Positions 6,226 to 14,814 are shown, counted from the stretch's first letter. The stretch: 64,000 bases of DNA from Chitinophagaceae bacterium (GCA_025923075.1 JAICGN010000005.1:21490-85489), one strand, 5' to 3'. Program-made: numbers and translations. The notes: generated by a model from the letters alone, not told the origin.

Positions 6226-7854
6226 TTACCTATTGTAAGAATAAGTATTCACAAAAGTTGATAATTCGTTCTTGCTTGATTGACTTGTCAACACTTCATA
6301 CATCAGGTTGAAATTTTGAGGATCGGTAATATTACCATAAGCCGATTTTGCTAATTGTAATCTGTTACTTTCAGAGCTCACCAGCTGAATTAATTGTTTT
6401 GCCTGAGCAACGGTGAAATAATAACTATCATTATCAAAAATTTCGGTAAGCTCGGACATTTTTGCACCAAATCCCCATGTGTTTTTAACGTTATTGTATA
6501 AAGTATTAAAACTGGTGCTCGACATTGGTGTTCTGTTGGTGTAAGCCGGAGTTGTAGACCCTGGAGTCGTATTTTGATAATCCCTTACATATACTTCCAG
6601 TTCATTCCTGCTGGTGGTGCTTGAAAACACATCATATAATTGATTGAAATTAACCTGGTCAACAATGTTGTCGTATGATGCTTTAGCAAGCTCAAGCCTG
6701 TTACTTTCGGAACTTACTAATTGGATAAGCTGTCGCGCCTGAGCTACGGTGAAATAATAATTTTCGTTTGCAAATACATTTTGCAGGGCTGACATTTTTG
6801 CGCCAAGACCAAAACGATTTTGAATGTCCCTGTACAGCACATTATAATCATCATCTTTCATCGCAATCCTTGTATAAACGGGATTGCTATCATCGTAAGT
6901 ACTTACAAAGGTGCTTAGCTCATTTCTGTTTGCTTGACTATTAAGGAGAGCAGACATCTGTGAAAAATTATTTCTGTCGATAATACTTCTGTAAGAAATT
7001 TTAGCCAGGTAAAGCCTGTTTGGTTCATCCGGAACTAACAGAATCAATCGCCGGGCTTGTGACACCGTGAAAAAATTATTGGTGTTGGCAAAAGCGTTGT
7101 AGATATATGACACTCTTGAATTGACTGTTGATTGCCGTTTTGCGGTTTTGTAAAGCGTATTAAACGCTGCATTGGTCATCGCTGTTGATGAACTTCCTGC
7201 ATTATATGTGCTTACATAGTCTGCTAGTTGGTCTCTGTACGACTGGCTGTTGAATACATCATACATCTGCGTAAAATTAACGGGATCGGTAATACCGCGA
7301 TATGCTGCTTTTGCGAGGGTGAAACGGTTACTTTGATTGTTGATCAGCTGTATCAACTGTTTGGCCTGCGCTGTTGTAAAATAATTACTCTTATTTGCAA
7401 ATGCATCGCTAACTAATGTCACCTTGTTAGAATTCCTCCATTGGCTTCGAACGCTGTTATAAAGGGTATTAAAATCAGCAGCGCTCATTGGAGTTGCATA
7501 TTCGGCAATATTATTATCCGCGCGCCATTTAATTTCTTTTGATTGTACGCTGCCATTTGCAGTTATCGTGATTTGCAGATCGTAGCCGTTCCTTATCGTG
7601 AATACTGTCGATGAGGGGTTGACTTCATTGATACGCCTTATCTGCAATGTATGTTGTCCCGACTGAAGGTTTGAAACAACTATTGGCGTATTGGTATTCG
7701 TATTGTAATCATTGCTCACTACATACTCCTTGCCGTCAATAATAATAGCTTCATTGTTATTTCCTCTAACGTTAATTGTTACAGTACTTACAGTCTGGCT
7801 GATCACCGACGTTGTTATTATACAACTGACGAGGAAAAGGGATATCGTTTTCAT
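6226..7854 (-). CDS. Secreted protein with four DUF4476 repeats
   Basis: A 542-residue secreted protein. I start it at MKTISLFLVSCII (7854), which begins a signal peptide; the longer upstream frame has none. Residues 20-110 form a beta-rich N-terminal domain. Then come four DUF4476 copies at about residues 122-217, 225-320, 331-426 and 443-538. Each contains F/Y-N-x-L-Y near its start, a central YFTxAQAxQLIQLxxxExNR helix pair and an LAKxxYxxIxDxxNF segment. The last two copies are the most alike, pointing to recent internal duplication. DUF4476 is found in Bacteroidota periplasmic proteins of unknown role. It has its own terminator. Confidence 0.85.
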   Translation of the reverse strand: MKTISLFLVSCIITTSVISQTVSTVTINVRGNNNEAIIIDGKEYVVSNDYNTNTNTPIVVSNLQSGQHTLQIRRINEVNPSSTVFTIRNGYDLQITITANGSVQSKEIKWRADNNIAEYATPMSAADFNTLYNSVRSQWRNSNKVTLVSDAFANKSNYFTTAQAKQLIQLINNQSNRFTLAKAAYRGITDPVNFTQMYDVFNSQSYRDQLADYVSTYNAGSSSTAMTNAAFNTLYKTAKRQSTVNSRVSYIYNAFANTNNFFTVSQARRLILLVPDEPNRLYLAKISYRSIIDRNNFSQMSALLNSQANRNELSTFVSTYDDSNPVYTRIAMKDDDYNVLYRDIQNRFGLGAKMSALQNVFANENYYFTVAQARQLIQLVSSESNRLELAKASYDNIVDQVNFNQLYDVFSSTTSRNELEVYVRDYQNTTPGSTTPAYTNRTPMSSTSFNTLYNNVKNTWGFGAKMSELTEIFDNDSYYFTVAQAKQLIQLVSSESNRLQLAKSAYGNITDPQNFNLMYEVLTSQSSKNELSTFVNTYSYNR

Positions 7855-8029
7855 AATATTATTAGTTTTATTGATAGTGTAGTTTTGTTTATAGTTTATG
7901 AAAGACAAATGCCATACCAATAAGACAACACGCAGAAATACGACGCAAATGGTAGAACAAGGAGTGTAGCGTTTTCGCCCCATTTGTTTTTTCTTGTTGT
8001 TCGATGTCTGGATGTTATTGCATCAAAAA

Positions 8030-8052
8030 AAGAAAACCGGACAAAAATCCGG
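8030..8052 (-). terminator. Terminator of the 8082-8303 gene
   Basis: CCGGA (8037-8041) and TCCGG (8048-8052) form a short stem; on the minus strand it is followed by TTTTCTTTTTTT. It lies about 30 bases past the stop at 8082. Confidence 0.65.
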
Positions 8053-8081
8053 CTTTCGGTATATCCACCTCAACGCTATAA

Positions 8082-8303
8082 CTACGCACTTTTCTTTTCA
8101 CCACCTCGAAGCAATGCTACTAATAATAGAATGAATACTGCACCTCCAATTACCCATACAATAGGGTTTTGATACCATTCATTTTCTTTCTTCACACTTA
8201 TATCAACATCAACGCCTTTTTCCTGGGCAAATGTCAGTACGCTGAAGAAGCATAAAAATGTAAATGTTGTGAATCGTAGCCATAACCCGCTGATCTTTTT
8301 CAT
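8082..8303 (-). CDS. Small single-pass membrane protein (paralog of 3778-4038)
   Basis: A 73-residue protein. It has a signal peptide to about residue 26 (VLTFAQ), a short charged linker with DVDISVKKENEWYQN, then PIVWVIGGAVFILLLVALL as one transmembrane helix and a basic end (RGGEKKSA). The segment EWYxxPxVWVxGGAVF is shared with the product at 3778-4038, so the two descend from one gene. Role unknown. It has its own terminator. The upstream sequence (8339-8396) can fold into two competing hairpins, so expression may be controlled at the RNA level. Confidence 0.7.
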   Translation of the reverse strand: MKKISGLWLRFTTFTFLCFFSVLTFAQEKGVDVDISVKKENEWYQNPIVWVIGGAVFILLLVALLRGGEKKSA

Positions 8304-8338
8304 ACATAGATGGTTTTAGTAGTTAAAAAAATATTTAC

Positions 8339-8396
8339 GTTAATGAACGGGAGCATTAACACAGTTATCTTTCACCATCATAACATTGATGCTCCC
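8339..8396 (-). promoter_or_regulatory. Two overlapping inverted repeats ahead of the 8303 start
   Basis: GGGAGCAT (8349-8356) pairs with ATGCTCCC (8389-8396). GTTAATG (8339-8345) pairs with CATTAAC (8354-8360). The two stems share bases 8354-8356, so they exclude each other. In the leftward transcript the GC-rich stem forms first. The arrangement looks like a switch or a pair of protein sites; this is inference. Confidence 0.35.
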
Positions 8397-8480
8397 CATA
8401 ACGGTGGTTGGCAAAAAAGATGCCATTGAAAATTTTATTTAATCTGGCATGTATTTTTCAACAATAGAAAAAACACCCTT

Positions 8481-8771
8481 ATGGCTAAATCTGTGAATAA
8501 ACCTTCTTTAAGTGGGGAAGGGAAAAAAGGAAGAAACAACAAACAAAAATCAATTTCACAAGGTAAAACTGCGAAAGAGATAGTAAAAAGACACTTAAGT
8601 GATGAGAATGACAAAATAACCGAGGATGATCTAAAACATTTAAAAATAGATCTGACAATACCGAAAGACAAAGCCCATCAGCCATTAAAGATTAAGAAGA
8701 GAAAAGATAGGCCAAAAGATGAAGAGAAGGATAAATCGACACTAACTCCCTGGGATGTGATTGGTGAATGA
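8481..8771 (+). CDS. Small highly charged protein of unknown function
   Basis: A 96-residue protein with no signal peptide, very rich in Lys, Asp and Glu. It begins MAKSVNKPSLSGEGKKGRNN, has a central predicted helix (TAKEIVKRHLSDENDKITEDDLKHL), a KIDLTIPKDKAHQPL strand, a basic run and ends in STLTPWDVIGE. The ordered alternation argues for a coding sequence. The opposite-strand frames over the same bases are Ser/Phe/Leu-rich shadows. No family recognised. Its basic N-terminus could bind nucleic acid, which is a guess. Confidence 0.6.
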   Translation: MAKSVNKPSLSGEGKKGRNNKQKSISQGKTAKEIVKRHLSDENDKITEDDLKHLKIDLTIPKDKAHQPLKIKKRKDRPKDEEKDKSTLTPWDVIGE

Positions 8772-8862
8772 TCAGGAGTTTATTGAAGGCCTATATTCAT
8801 TAATGTTTCATTCATCAGCAGGTGCCAAGGTTATTCATGAGATTTTCAAGAGAGCACTAATA

Positions 8863-9534
8863 TCAAACTAATTGTGATGCATTGTCTGGCGGCCTTTTCT
8901 TTATTAACACGATTATTCTAAGAAGTTGGTAAATGATAAAACCAAAGCATGCCCCCATTGTATTTAAGATCACATCATCGATATCGGTGCTGCGGTAACT
9001 GGTAGCAAGTTGAATCACCTCAATTCCTACTGAAACAAGGAAAGATATCAATAACACAGCAAAGAAACCAGAAAGTCGCCGGAGCCTTCTAAGCAACAAT
9101 GGTAGGTATATGCCAAGCGGAAAAAGCATAACAAAATTTCCGATCACTTGTTTATCAAAAGTGTTATATATACCGATGGTTTTAAAAGCAATAAAATTTA
9201 CATGATCATTTGTAGCTACACGATGATTCATTTTATCCCACCAGCCATGCGAAGACACTTCTTTAAAAAGTATAAAATATCCAGTGAGCTGGAGTACGGC
9301 AAAAACATAAACAAAAAAGCTTGATTGTACCAATACCTGTAAAAAGTTGTTTTGGTTCTTTTGTATCGTTACAAATATGATCCATGCATAAAATATAAGA
9401 ATACACAGCACCAGGCCCGCTGTTCTTTTAAAACTGGCTTCTTCATAGTCTCTATGGTACAGCACAGGGAGATACGCCAGGCTTACAATTATAACCGGCA
9501 GGACAACAACCAATTTTTTTAACCAGGTTTTCAT
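8863..9534 (-). CDS. VanZ-like family membrane protein
   Basis: A 223-residue protein with about five transmembrane helices. It has the VanZ family core NFVMLFPLGIYLPLLL, then Glu172 and Gln175 in a helix, followed by the loop SYRSTDIDD (Arg181, Asp184, Asp187) and NTMGACFGF (Asn191, Gly194). The conserved polar residues face the membrane in this family. VanZ itself gives low-level teicoplanin resistance in enterococci, but most homologs have unknown roles in the envelope. The gene is single and inner-membrane. Confidence 0.85.
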   Translation of the reverse strand: MKTWLKKLVVVLPVIIVSLAYLPVLYHRDYEEASFKRTAGLVLCILIFYAWIIFVTIQKNQNNFLQVLVQSSFFVYVFAVLQLTGYFILFKEVSSHGWWDKMNHRVATNDHVNFIAFKTIGIYNTFDKQVIGNFVMLFPLGIYLPLLLRRLRRLSGFFAVLLISFLVSVGIEVIQLATSYRSTDIDDVILNTMGACFGFIIYQLLRIIVLIKKRPPDNASQLV

Positions 9535-9681
9535 TAGCGGAGGCGGATGTAAAATAGCAAAATTCGAATAAGAATTTTAAAATGATGTTAAGAGTATCGA
9601 TTCACAGAAGTTTAACGTAAAATGGCCTGATAGTTCGATTATAATAACGTTTTATACTTATTAAATTTAAAATCAAACGTT

Positions 9682-10155
9682 ATGAAAAGATTAATACTCA
9701 TTTTGGCTCCGGCCGCTTTTCTTTTTGGTTCATGTAAGTCAGACAATATACGAGATCCTGAATACCGCGAAATTCAGAATGTACGTATTATGGATGTTGG
9801 TCTGCTGCAAACTACCGCAGGCCTTGATTTGGTTTATTATAATCCAAACGACTTTGGCGTTACGCTTAGCCAGGCAAGAGGAGATGTCTATATTGATAAT
9901 ATGTTTTTCGGCCGGTTTGGGATCAGTGATAAAGTCGCTGTTAGCAAACGCCGCGAATTCATAATTCCCGCGGTATTGAAAATGGATAATATCAGCGCTG
10001 TAAAAAATCATCGTGAGATATTCAGAAAGAAACAGGCATTGATCAGGATTGAAGGATTTGCTACGGTGAGGAAGGCAGGTTTTAACAAAGATGTTCCAAT
10101 TAAGTACGAAGGGATTCAGGACATAGAGCGTCTCCGTTCACTTGTCGCAAATTAA
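9682..10155 (+). CDS. LEA type 2 (WHy-like) lipoprotein
   Basis: A 157-residue predicted lipoprotein with lipobox FGSC (Cys18). After it comes a single LEA14/WHy-type beta sandwich. The line DLVYYNPNDFGVTLSQARGD (N-P-N motif), followed by VYIDNMFFGRFGISDKVAV, is the hallmark of these domains. In plants and archaea LEA14 proteins are stress-linked. Bacterial lipoprotein versions are of unknown function, probably periplasmic. A strong terminator follows at 10176-10208. Confidence 0.8.
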   Translation: MKRLILILAPAAFLFGSCKSDNIRDPEYREIQNVRIMDVGLLQTTAGLDLVYYNPNDFGVTLSQARGDVYIDNMFFGRFGISDKVAVSKRREFIIPAVLKMDNISAVKNHREIFRKKQALIRIEGFATVRKAGFNKDVPIKYEGIQDIERLRSLVAN

Positions 10156-10175
10156 TTTTCATCTGGAGTTTTTTA

Positions 10176-10208
10176 ATAACCTGTGTCCATGACACGGGTT
10201 ATTTTTTT
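10176..10208 (+). terminator. Rho-independent terminator after the LEA-like gene
   Basis: ATAACCTGTGTC pairs with GACACGGGTTAT around a CAT loop (one T-G pair), followed by seven T residues. It starts 20 bases past the stop at 10155. Confidence 0.9.
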
Positions 10209-10381
10209 ATCACACCATCAATGATTTTCTCATTGTTAAAAGTCAATGATCATAAAGGATTAATTACTTGTTGCTTGAAATTCAATTAACGATTCCTTTA
10301 ACAGTTATCAAATCTCTGGCACCGTTTTTCTATATATAGGTTGTAATGAAAAATAATTTAATCATCTTAAAAAACTCAGTT

Positions 10382-10852
10382 ATGAAACAACCTTTACTAG
10401 TTATTGTTATTGCCATAGCTGCAGTAGCATCTGTAGCAGCAGTAGTCGGTATCAGCAGCAATTCTAAAATGAAAAAAGTTGATGCCGCAGAATTAGCACA
10501 ATTCGAAACATGGAAAGAAACAAAGGCATTAGAAGCCTTAGAAACGCAGAAGGCAAGTTATACTGCCCCAAAGACCGCAACCAGAAGTACAGCAGCAAAA
10601 CGTACTGTAAATTATCAGAGTCCTAAAATGGTTTCTGAAACACAAAACAGTGCTAAAACGGCAACCGCGAAGAAAGGCTGGAGCAAGGCTGCAAAAGCAA
10701 CAGCGATCGGCGCTGGTGCTGGCGCAGTTCTTGGCGCCGTCATTCACAAACGTAATCGTGCAGTCGGTGCTGTTGTCGGTGGTGTTGTTGGCGGTGGTGG
10801 TGGCTATGTTATTGGACGTAGTATGGATAAAAAAGATGGACGGGTGCAATAA
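10382..10852 (+). CDS. Glycine-zipper membrane protein
   Basis: A 156-residue protein. I start it at MKQPLLVIVIAIAAV (10382) because the hydrophobic N-terminal anchor begins there; an ATG 36 bases upstream only adds polar residues. Residues 4-24 form a membrane anchor or signal. A helical, Ala/Glu/Lys-rich middle part follows, then a basic Thr/Lys stretch. The C-terminus is a glycine-zipper hairpin (AIGAGAGAVLGAVIHKRNRA, then VGAVVGGVVGGGGGYVIGRS). Such zippers insert in membranes, often the outer membrane (SlyB/YmgG types). Exact role unknown. A terminator follows closely. Confidence 0.75.
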   Translation: MKQPLLVIVIAIAAVASVAAVVGISSNSKMKKVDAAELAQFETWKETKALEALETQKASYTAPKTATRSTAAKRTVNYQSPKMVSETQNSAKTATAKKGWSKAAKATAIGAGAGAVLGAVIHKRNRAVGAVVGGVVGGGGGYVIGRSMDKKDGRVQ

Positions 10853-10872
10853 CAGCATAAAAGCTTAATGTG

Positions 10873-10899
10873 AAAGGGACTTACTAGTCCCTTTTTTTA
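10873..10899 (+). terminator. Rho-independent terminator after the glycine-zipper gene
   Basis: AAAGGGAC (10873-10880) pairs with GTCCCTTT (10887-10894) around a 6-nt loop, followed by a run of T, about 20 bases past the stop. Confidence 0.9.
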
Positions 10900-10999
10900 T
10901 TGCCCGAAAAAAGTATGAATACAGCTCAAATTGCGTAACTGTTTCAACGCTTCCCGATTTTAGCAAAATCATGTAACTTCAAAATGAAAACGAATCATT

Positions 11000-11824
11000 A
11001 TGCCCTTGTATATGGATTTGCACAGAGGGGTTCAGGGACTCACAAAGGACGAGATGAGACAAGTTCACCAGGCGGATCTTGATGTACAGGATAAATATGG
11101 AGTCAAGTACCATAAATTTTGGGTAAATGAAGAATCGGGAACAATTTTTTGTCTTGTTGAAGGCCCAAACAAAGCAGCTTGTATTGCTACTCATGGAGAA
11201 GCTCACGGACACCTGGCCTGTGAAATAATAGAAGTGCAGCCAACTGACGTTGCCCTGTTTATGGGAAATGCTGAGGCAAATGAGATCGGAAGGGTAATTC
11301 ATACTGATGGTCATTATGACTCTTCAGTCCGAACATTTTTATTTACAGATATAGTAGGCTCTACTGATCTGACACAAACTGTTGGCGATGACAAAGCAAT
11401 TACAATTCTTAGAAAACATAATGAAATAGTAAGGGTCAATCTTATTGCCCATGAGGGCAAAGAGGTAAAGCACACAGGTGATGGCATTATGGCTTGCTTT
11501 TTTTCCGCGTCGAAAGCTGTTCAATGTGCCAAAGAAATTCAAAAAACATTGAAGAATTTCAGAGCCAGTAATCCTGACATCCCATTATATATTCGTATCG
11601 GTCTAAATACGGGTGAACCTGTTACTGAGGGTGGTGATTTCTTTGGGGCTGCAGTTCAATTAGCCGCAAGAATTTGCAGTAAGGCAGCCTCAAACCAGGT
11701 GTTGGCTTCTTCCGTTGTGAAAGATCTGTGTATGGGAAAAGATATTGTATTTAATGAACTTGGCCATACCGATTTAAAGGGCTTTAATTCTCCGGTATTG
11801 GTTTTTGATGTGCGGTGGGAATAG
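11000..11824 (+). CDS. DUF4242 (nickel-binding-like) fused to class III nucleotidyl cyclase
   Basis: A 274-residue soluble two-domain protein. Residues 3-85 match the DUF4242/SCO4226-type small ferredoxin-like domain (GLTKDEMRQVHQADLDVQDK, YHKFWVNEESGTIFCLVEGP, THGEAHG). Residues 108-272 are a class III adenylate/guanylate cyclase catalytic domain. It shows the metal-binding FTDIVGST (Asp117) and KHTGDG (Asp161), with Lys157 where ATP-specific enzymes have Lys. It also has AAVQLAARIC, in which Gln220 takes the place of the usual transition-state Asn while Arg224 is kept. The likely product is cAMP made under control of a metal- or ligand-sensing domain; that coupling is inference. Monocistronic. 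Confidence 0.85.
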   Translation: MPLYMDLHRGVQGLTKDEMRQVHQADLDVQDKYGVKYHKFWVNEESGTIFCLVEGPNKAACIATHGEAHGHLACEIIEVQPTDVALFMGNAEANEIGRVIHTDGHYDSSVRTFLFTDIVGSTDLTQTVGDDKAITILRKHNEIVRVNLIAHEGKEVKHTGDGIMACFFSASKAVQCAKEIQKTLKNFRASNPDIPLYIRIGLNTGEPVTEGGDFFGAAVQLAARICSKAASNQVLASSVVKDLCMGKDIVFNELGHTDLKGFNSPVLVFDVRWE

Positions 11825-11884
11825 GATCAGGTTTTGGTACTTTTGTTTCTTAACTGTATTAATTTCTCCACTAAATAATTGGAA

Positions 11885-12679
11885 ATGAAAAAAAGGTTCA
11901 AACCTCTCTGTCTCATTGCCCTGCTTTTATGTGGTCTTATCATTCAATCGTGGGTGCCAACGGATGATACTCAGGGCGAATTCTATCAACTTAGTATTTA
12001 TCATTTCAGCAATACAACACAGGAAAAGATGCTGGATAGCTATTTAGAAAACGCCTTACTTCCGGCTTTGCATAAACTGAGAATGAAAAATATCGGGGTT
12101 TTTAAAAACCATTCAAATGATACGCTTTCGGATAAAACATTATACGTGTTACTACCCGCCCGATCGACAGAAGATCTATTTAAAATACCAATAAAATTAA
12201 ACGCTGACAAGGACTACCAGTCTGCAGGTGCTGCATACATTAATGCTGCCCATACTTCCCCACCCTATGCGAGAATGGAGACAATTTTACTCCAGGCTTT
12301 TTCATTGTCGCCCAAACTCAAGGTACCTGCCTTAAAAGAACCAAGGAGAAACAGGATATATGAATTGCGCAGTTATGAAAGTGCGACCGAGAAAATTTTC
12401 CAAAACAAGGTTAAAATGTTTAATGAGGGCGATGAGATCGGCTTATTCAAGCGACTCAATTTTAATGCAGCCTTTTATGGTGAAGTCATTGCAGGCAGTA
12501 AGATGCCGAATCTAATGTATATGACATGTCATGAAAATCAGACCTCAAGAGATGCCAACTGGAAAGCGTTTGTGGATGATCCTTTTTGGAAAAAACTTTC
12601 TGCAATGCCGGAATACCAGCATAACGTTTCTCATATTGATATTTTATTTCTTTATCCCACTGAATATTCAGATTACTAA
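11885..12679 (+). CDS. Secreted NIPSNAP-family protein
   Basis: A 264-residue protein starting at ATG 11885 (MKKRFKPLCLIALLLCGLII, a signal peptide). An in-frame TTG six bases earlier is ignored. It has two ferredoxin-like halves. The first starts with EFYQLSIYHFSNTTQEKMLD. The second is a typical NIPSNAP domain, starting RIYELRSYESATEKIFQNKV and ending with NWKAFVDDPFWKKLSAMPEY. NIPSNAP proteins are dimeric alpha/beta barrels with no settled chemistry; Bacteroidota often export them. It ends 12 bases before a convergent gene. Confidence 0.85.
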   Translation: MKKRFKPLCLIALLLCGLIIQSWVPTDDTQGEFYQLSIYHFSNTTQEKMLDSYLENALLPALHKLRMKNIGVFKNHSNDTLSDKTLYVLLPARSTEDLFKIPIKLNADKDYQSAGAAYINAAHTSPPYARMETILLQAFSLSPKLKVPALKEPRRNRIYELRSYESATEKIFQNKVKMFNEGDEIGLFKRLNFNAAFYGEVIAGSKMPNLMYMTCHENQTSRDANWKAFVDDPFWKKLSAMPEYQHNVSHIDILFLYPTEYSDY

Positions 12680-12691
12680 GAAGAACGTGGA

Positions 12692-13477
12692 TCACTCACC
12701 TAACTTGTTTTTTTTAAAATTTTCCCATTGTTGGGTACTCATTTTTTCGGTCTTTATTAATTGCATCATTCCATTTTCAAAACCCGGTTCGTCCGGTAAT
12801 TCAATTTTATATTGTTCTATCATAAAATTTTCCTGGTTCACCCAGATATGTCCCCCTTTGTTTTCAAGGCCAGGGCCGTTGGCGAAATATTTCAAACATT
12901 GCTTATTGTTAACCATTTCCTCGCCGTTGAATTTTACCGTCACTTTTCCCTTATTTACTAATTTTGGGTTGGCATTAACCATTGCCACATCCGCGATGTG
13001 AAACCAGAATTGATCCTTTTTATTTTTTAGCGAACGCCAGATAAAACTCAGGCCGGCAAAATCAAAATCATAACTCTGCCAGGGCAAATCGCTGATCAAA
13101 AGTGAATCCCGCATCTCTCCCACTTCGATTTTCAAATTTTTATCCCCTTTAAGTCGTGCGATAAATTCAGGAGCCAGTCCTTTCTTTAATTTATGGTTCT
13201 GAAACTCACCTACAGAATATGTATTCCAATCAATAATTGCAGTTACCAGGGTGGCTACTTCATCTCCTTCCGACCATTTGAAGGATTCAAGCCTGTTGCT
13301 GTCTGCTACGTACAGAAAAACACGAGAAGAGTGAGTGCCATCCCAATTGGATTTTTTGTATTCGTACAGGAGATGCTTATCTGTGAACGAGCCCGGCTTG
13401 TCAAATTTGTTTATTTGCGCCGTAACAGTAACCGAAAAACTGACAATAAAGACGATTAAAAACGGGGTGGTTTTCAT
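12692..13477 (-). CDS. Secreted beta-rich protein of unknown function
   Basis: A 261-residue protein with signal peptide (MKTTPFLIVFIVSFSVTVTA, cleaved before QINKF). The body is rich in alternating strands (SSRVFLYVADSNRLESFKW, SYDFDFAGLSFIWRSL, FWFHIADVAMVNANPKLV) and a lipoprotein-carrier-like end (GHIWVNQENFMIEQYKIELP). It resembles the large periplasmic 'LolA/DUF3108-like' class that binds hydrophobic ligands, but I cannot name the family with confidence. It is convergent with the NIPSNAP gene. Confidence 0.7.
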   Translation of the reverse strand: MKTTPFLIVFIVSFSVTVTAQINKFDKPGSFTDKHLLYEYKKSNWDGTHSSRVFLYVADSNRLESFKWSEGDEVATLVTAIIDWNTYSVGEFQNHKLKKGLAPEFIARLKGDKNLKIEVGEMRDSLLISDLPWQSYDFDFAGLSFIWRSLKNKKDQFWFHIADVAMVNANPKLVNKGKVTVKFNGEEMVNNKQCLKYFANGPGLENKGGHIWVNQENFMIEQYKIELPDEPGFENGMMQLIKTEKMSTQQWENFKKNKLGE

Positions 13478-13600
13478 TTTTTAGCCTTTGACGCAGGGCA
13501 CACAAGAAGGTTACAGTTTTTTCGAACAGTTTCGGTCATTCTAATTATGGATTGCACGATTATTGCTTTAAATTCGACTCACTACCTAAAGCCTTTCTTT

Positions 13601-14182
13601 ATGAAATCCTCTTTTTTTCTTCGCATTTATTTCGCCGCAGTTGCTATGTTAATAATGGCAAGTCTGCACGCACAGAGCTTAAAAAGTCTTGACGAAAATA
13701 ATGGATTTAAAAAGTATAAGCTTGGATCAAAGTTCGTGCTTGGATATGGGGTGAAGCATAAGGATCCGGACGGAGCGGATAAAATTGTTATAGACTATCT
13801 AAAAGAAACAATTGGTGATATACCTGTCAGAGCAGTTGAGTTATATTATCTAAAAGACACGCTTGCAAAGATCATTGTAAAAGTTTCACCTGAGTACCAT
13901 GCAAAGCTTATTGAGGCTGTAAAGAGCTCGTTTGGCCCTCCTACCCAGGACATCAGCAGTAACGAAAAAGCAAATTTTGACACTACGTTCTCGCCACATT
14001 TATATAAAGATGATTATCTATGGAAAACAGGCCGCCTCAGGTTGGAATACTTTTACTCTTACCCAAAAATAAGTGGCGGAGCTTATGGTGTTAAAAATCT
14101 GTATCTCGCTTATGTTTTAAATGATTATGGCCAGCGGTTGCAACGGGTGCAAAGAGGTGCCAATTCAGCAAAGAATTTTTGA
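13601..14182 (+). CDS. Secreted protein of unknown function
   Basis: A 193-residue protein starting at MKSSFFLRIYFAAVAMLIMA (13601), which is a signal peptide cleaved near SLHAQ. The 18 residues of open frame upstream are not typical. The mature part is a mixed alpha/beta domain with GFKKYKLGSKFVLGYGV, a KIIVKVSPEYHAKLIEAVKS helix, and a strand-rich end (YLWKTGRLRLEYFYSY). The 'LGS.....G' and 'I.V.......L...L...FG' layout is common in small periplasmic proteins that bind a partner. No family is assigned. It is followed 20 bases later by an acetyltransferase. Confidence 0.7.
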   Translation: MKSSFFLRIYFAAVAMLIMASLHAQSLKSLDENNGFKKYKLGSKFVLGYGVKHKDPDGADKIVIDYLKETIGDIPVRAVELYYLKDTLAKIIVKVSPEYHAKLIEAVKSSFGPPTQDISSNEKANFDTTFSPHLYKDDYLWKTGRLRLEYFYSYPKISGGAYGVKNLYLAYVLNDYGQRLQRVQRGANSAKNF

Positions 14183-14202
14183 TTAAGTAGTATCTTCATT
14201 TG

Positions 14203-14715
14203 ATGCCGATTTCATTTGCAGAAGGGAAAGATATTTGTTCAATGGTAACGTTAATGGACAGCGCTTATCGAGGCGAGAGCTCCAAACAAGGCTGGACATC
14301 TGAGGCCGATCTTTTTATCGGCAATAAAAGAACTGATGAAGCCACTATATCTAAATTGATAACCCAACCGGGCTCAGTATTTCTGAAATATACGAATGAA
14401 GATGGGATCATTCAAGGCTGCGTTTATCTTCACAAGAAAGAATCGAGACTTTACCTGGGAATGTTTTCGGTGTCCCCTGCTGCACAAGGAAAAGGCATCG
14501 GCAAAAAATTACTAGCTGCAGCCGATGAACATGCAAAAGCACAGAACTGTTCTTCTATCTACATGACCGTGATAACCGTTCGTGAAGAACTGATCGCCTG
14601 GTATGAAAAAAATGGCTACCGGCGAACTGGCAAAGTACTTCCCTTCCCTGTTGATGAACGTTTTGGTATTCCCACACAGCCGCTTGAAATGATGGTGCTG
14701 GAAAAGTATGTATGA
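14203..14715 (+). CDS. GNAT family N-acetyltransferase
   Basis: A 170-residue intact GNAT enzyme, starting at ATG 14203 (MPISFAEGKDI). The acetyl-CoA binding motif A is clear (LGMFSVSPAAQGKGIGKKLL, with the Q/R-x-x-G-x-G/A loop). Motif B follows (IYMTVITVREELIAWYEKNG, then YRRTGK). The substrate cannot be told from sequence. Unlike the pseudogene at 5715-6142, it has no lesion. Cytoplasmic, probably cotranscribed with the small secreted protein upstream. Confidence 0.9.
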   Translation: MPISFAEGKDICSMVTLMDSAYRGESSKQGWTSEADLFIGNKRTDEATISKLITQPGSVFLKYTNEDGIIQGCVYLHKKESRLYLGMFSVSPAAQGKGIGKKLLAAADEHAKAQNCSSIYMTVITVREELIAWYEKNGYRRTGKVLPFPVDERFGIPTQPLEMMVLEKYV

Positions 14716-14814
14716 GCGTATAAACAGACGAAAATAAGACTGTATAAGTTTATTAGAATTCTGAAAAAAATAAAGAGGCCCCGATTGAAGACCTTCTATG
14801 AAAAAGAGCGATAA

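Noticed and set aside
8435..8685. Two minus-strand open frames opposite the 96-residue protein
   Set aside because: They are Ser/Phe/Leu-rich complements of a Lys/Glu-rich coding sequence and lack plausible starts.
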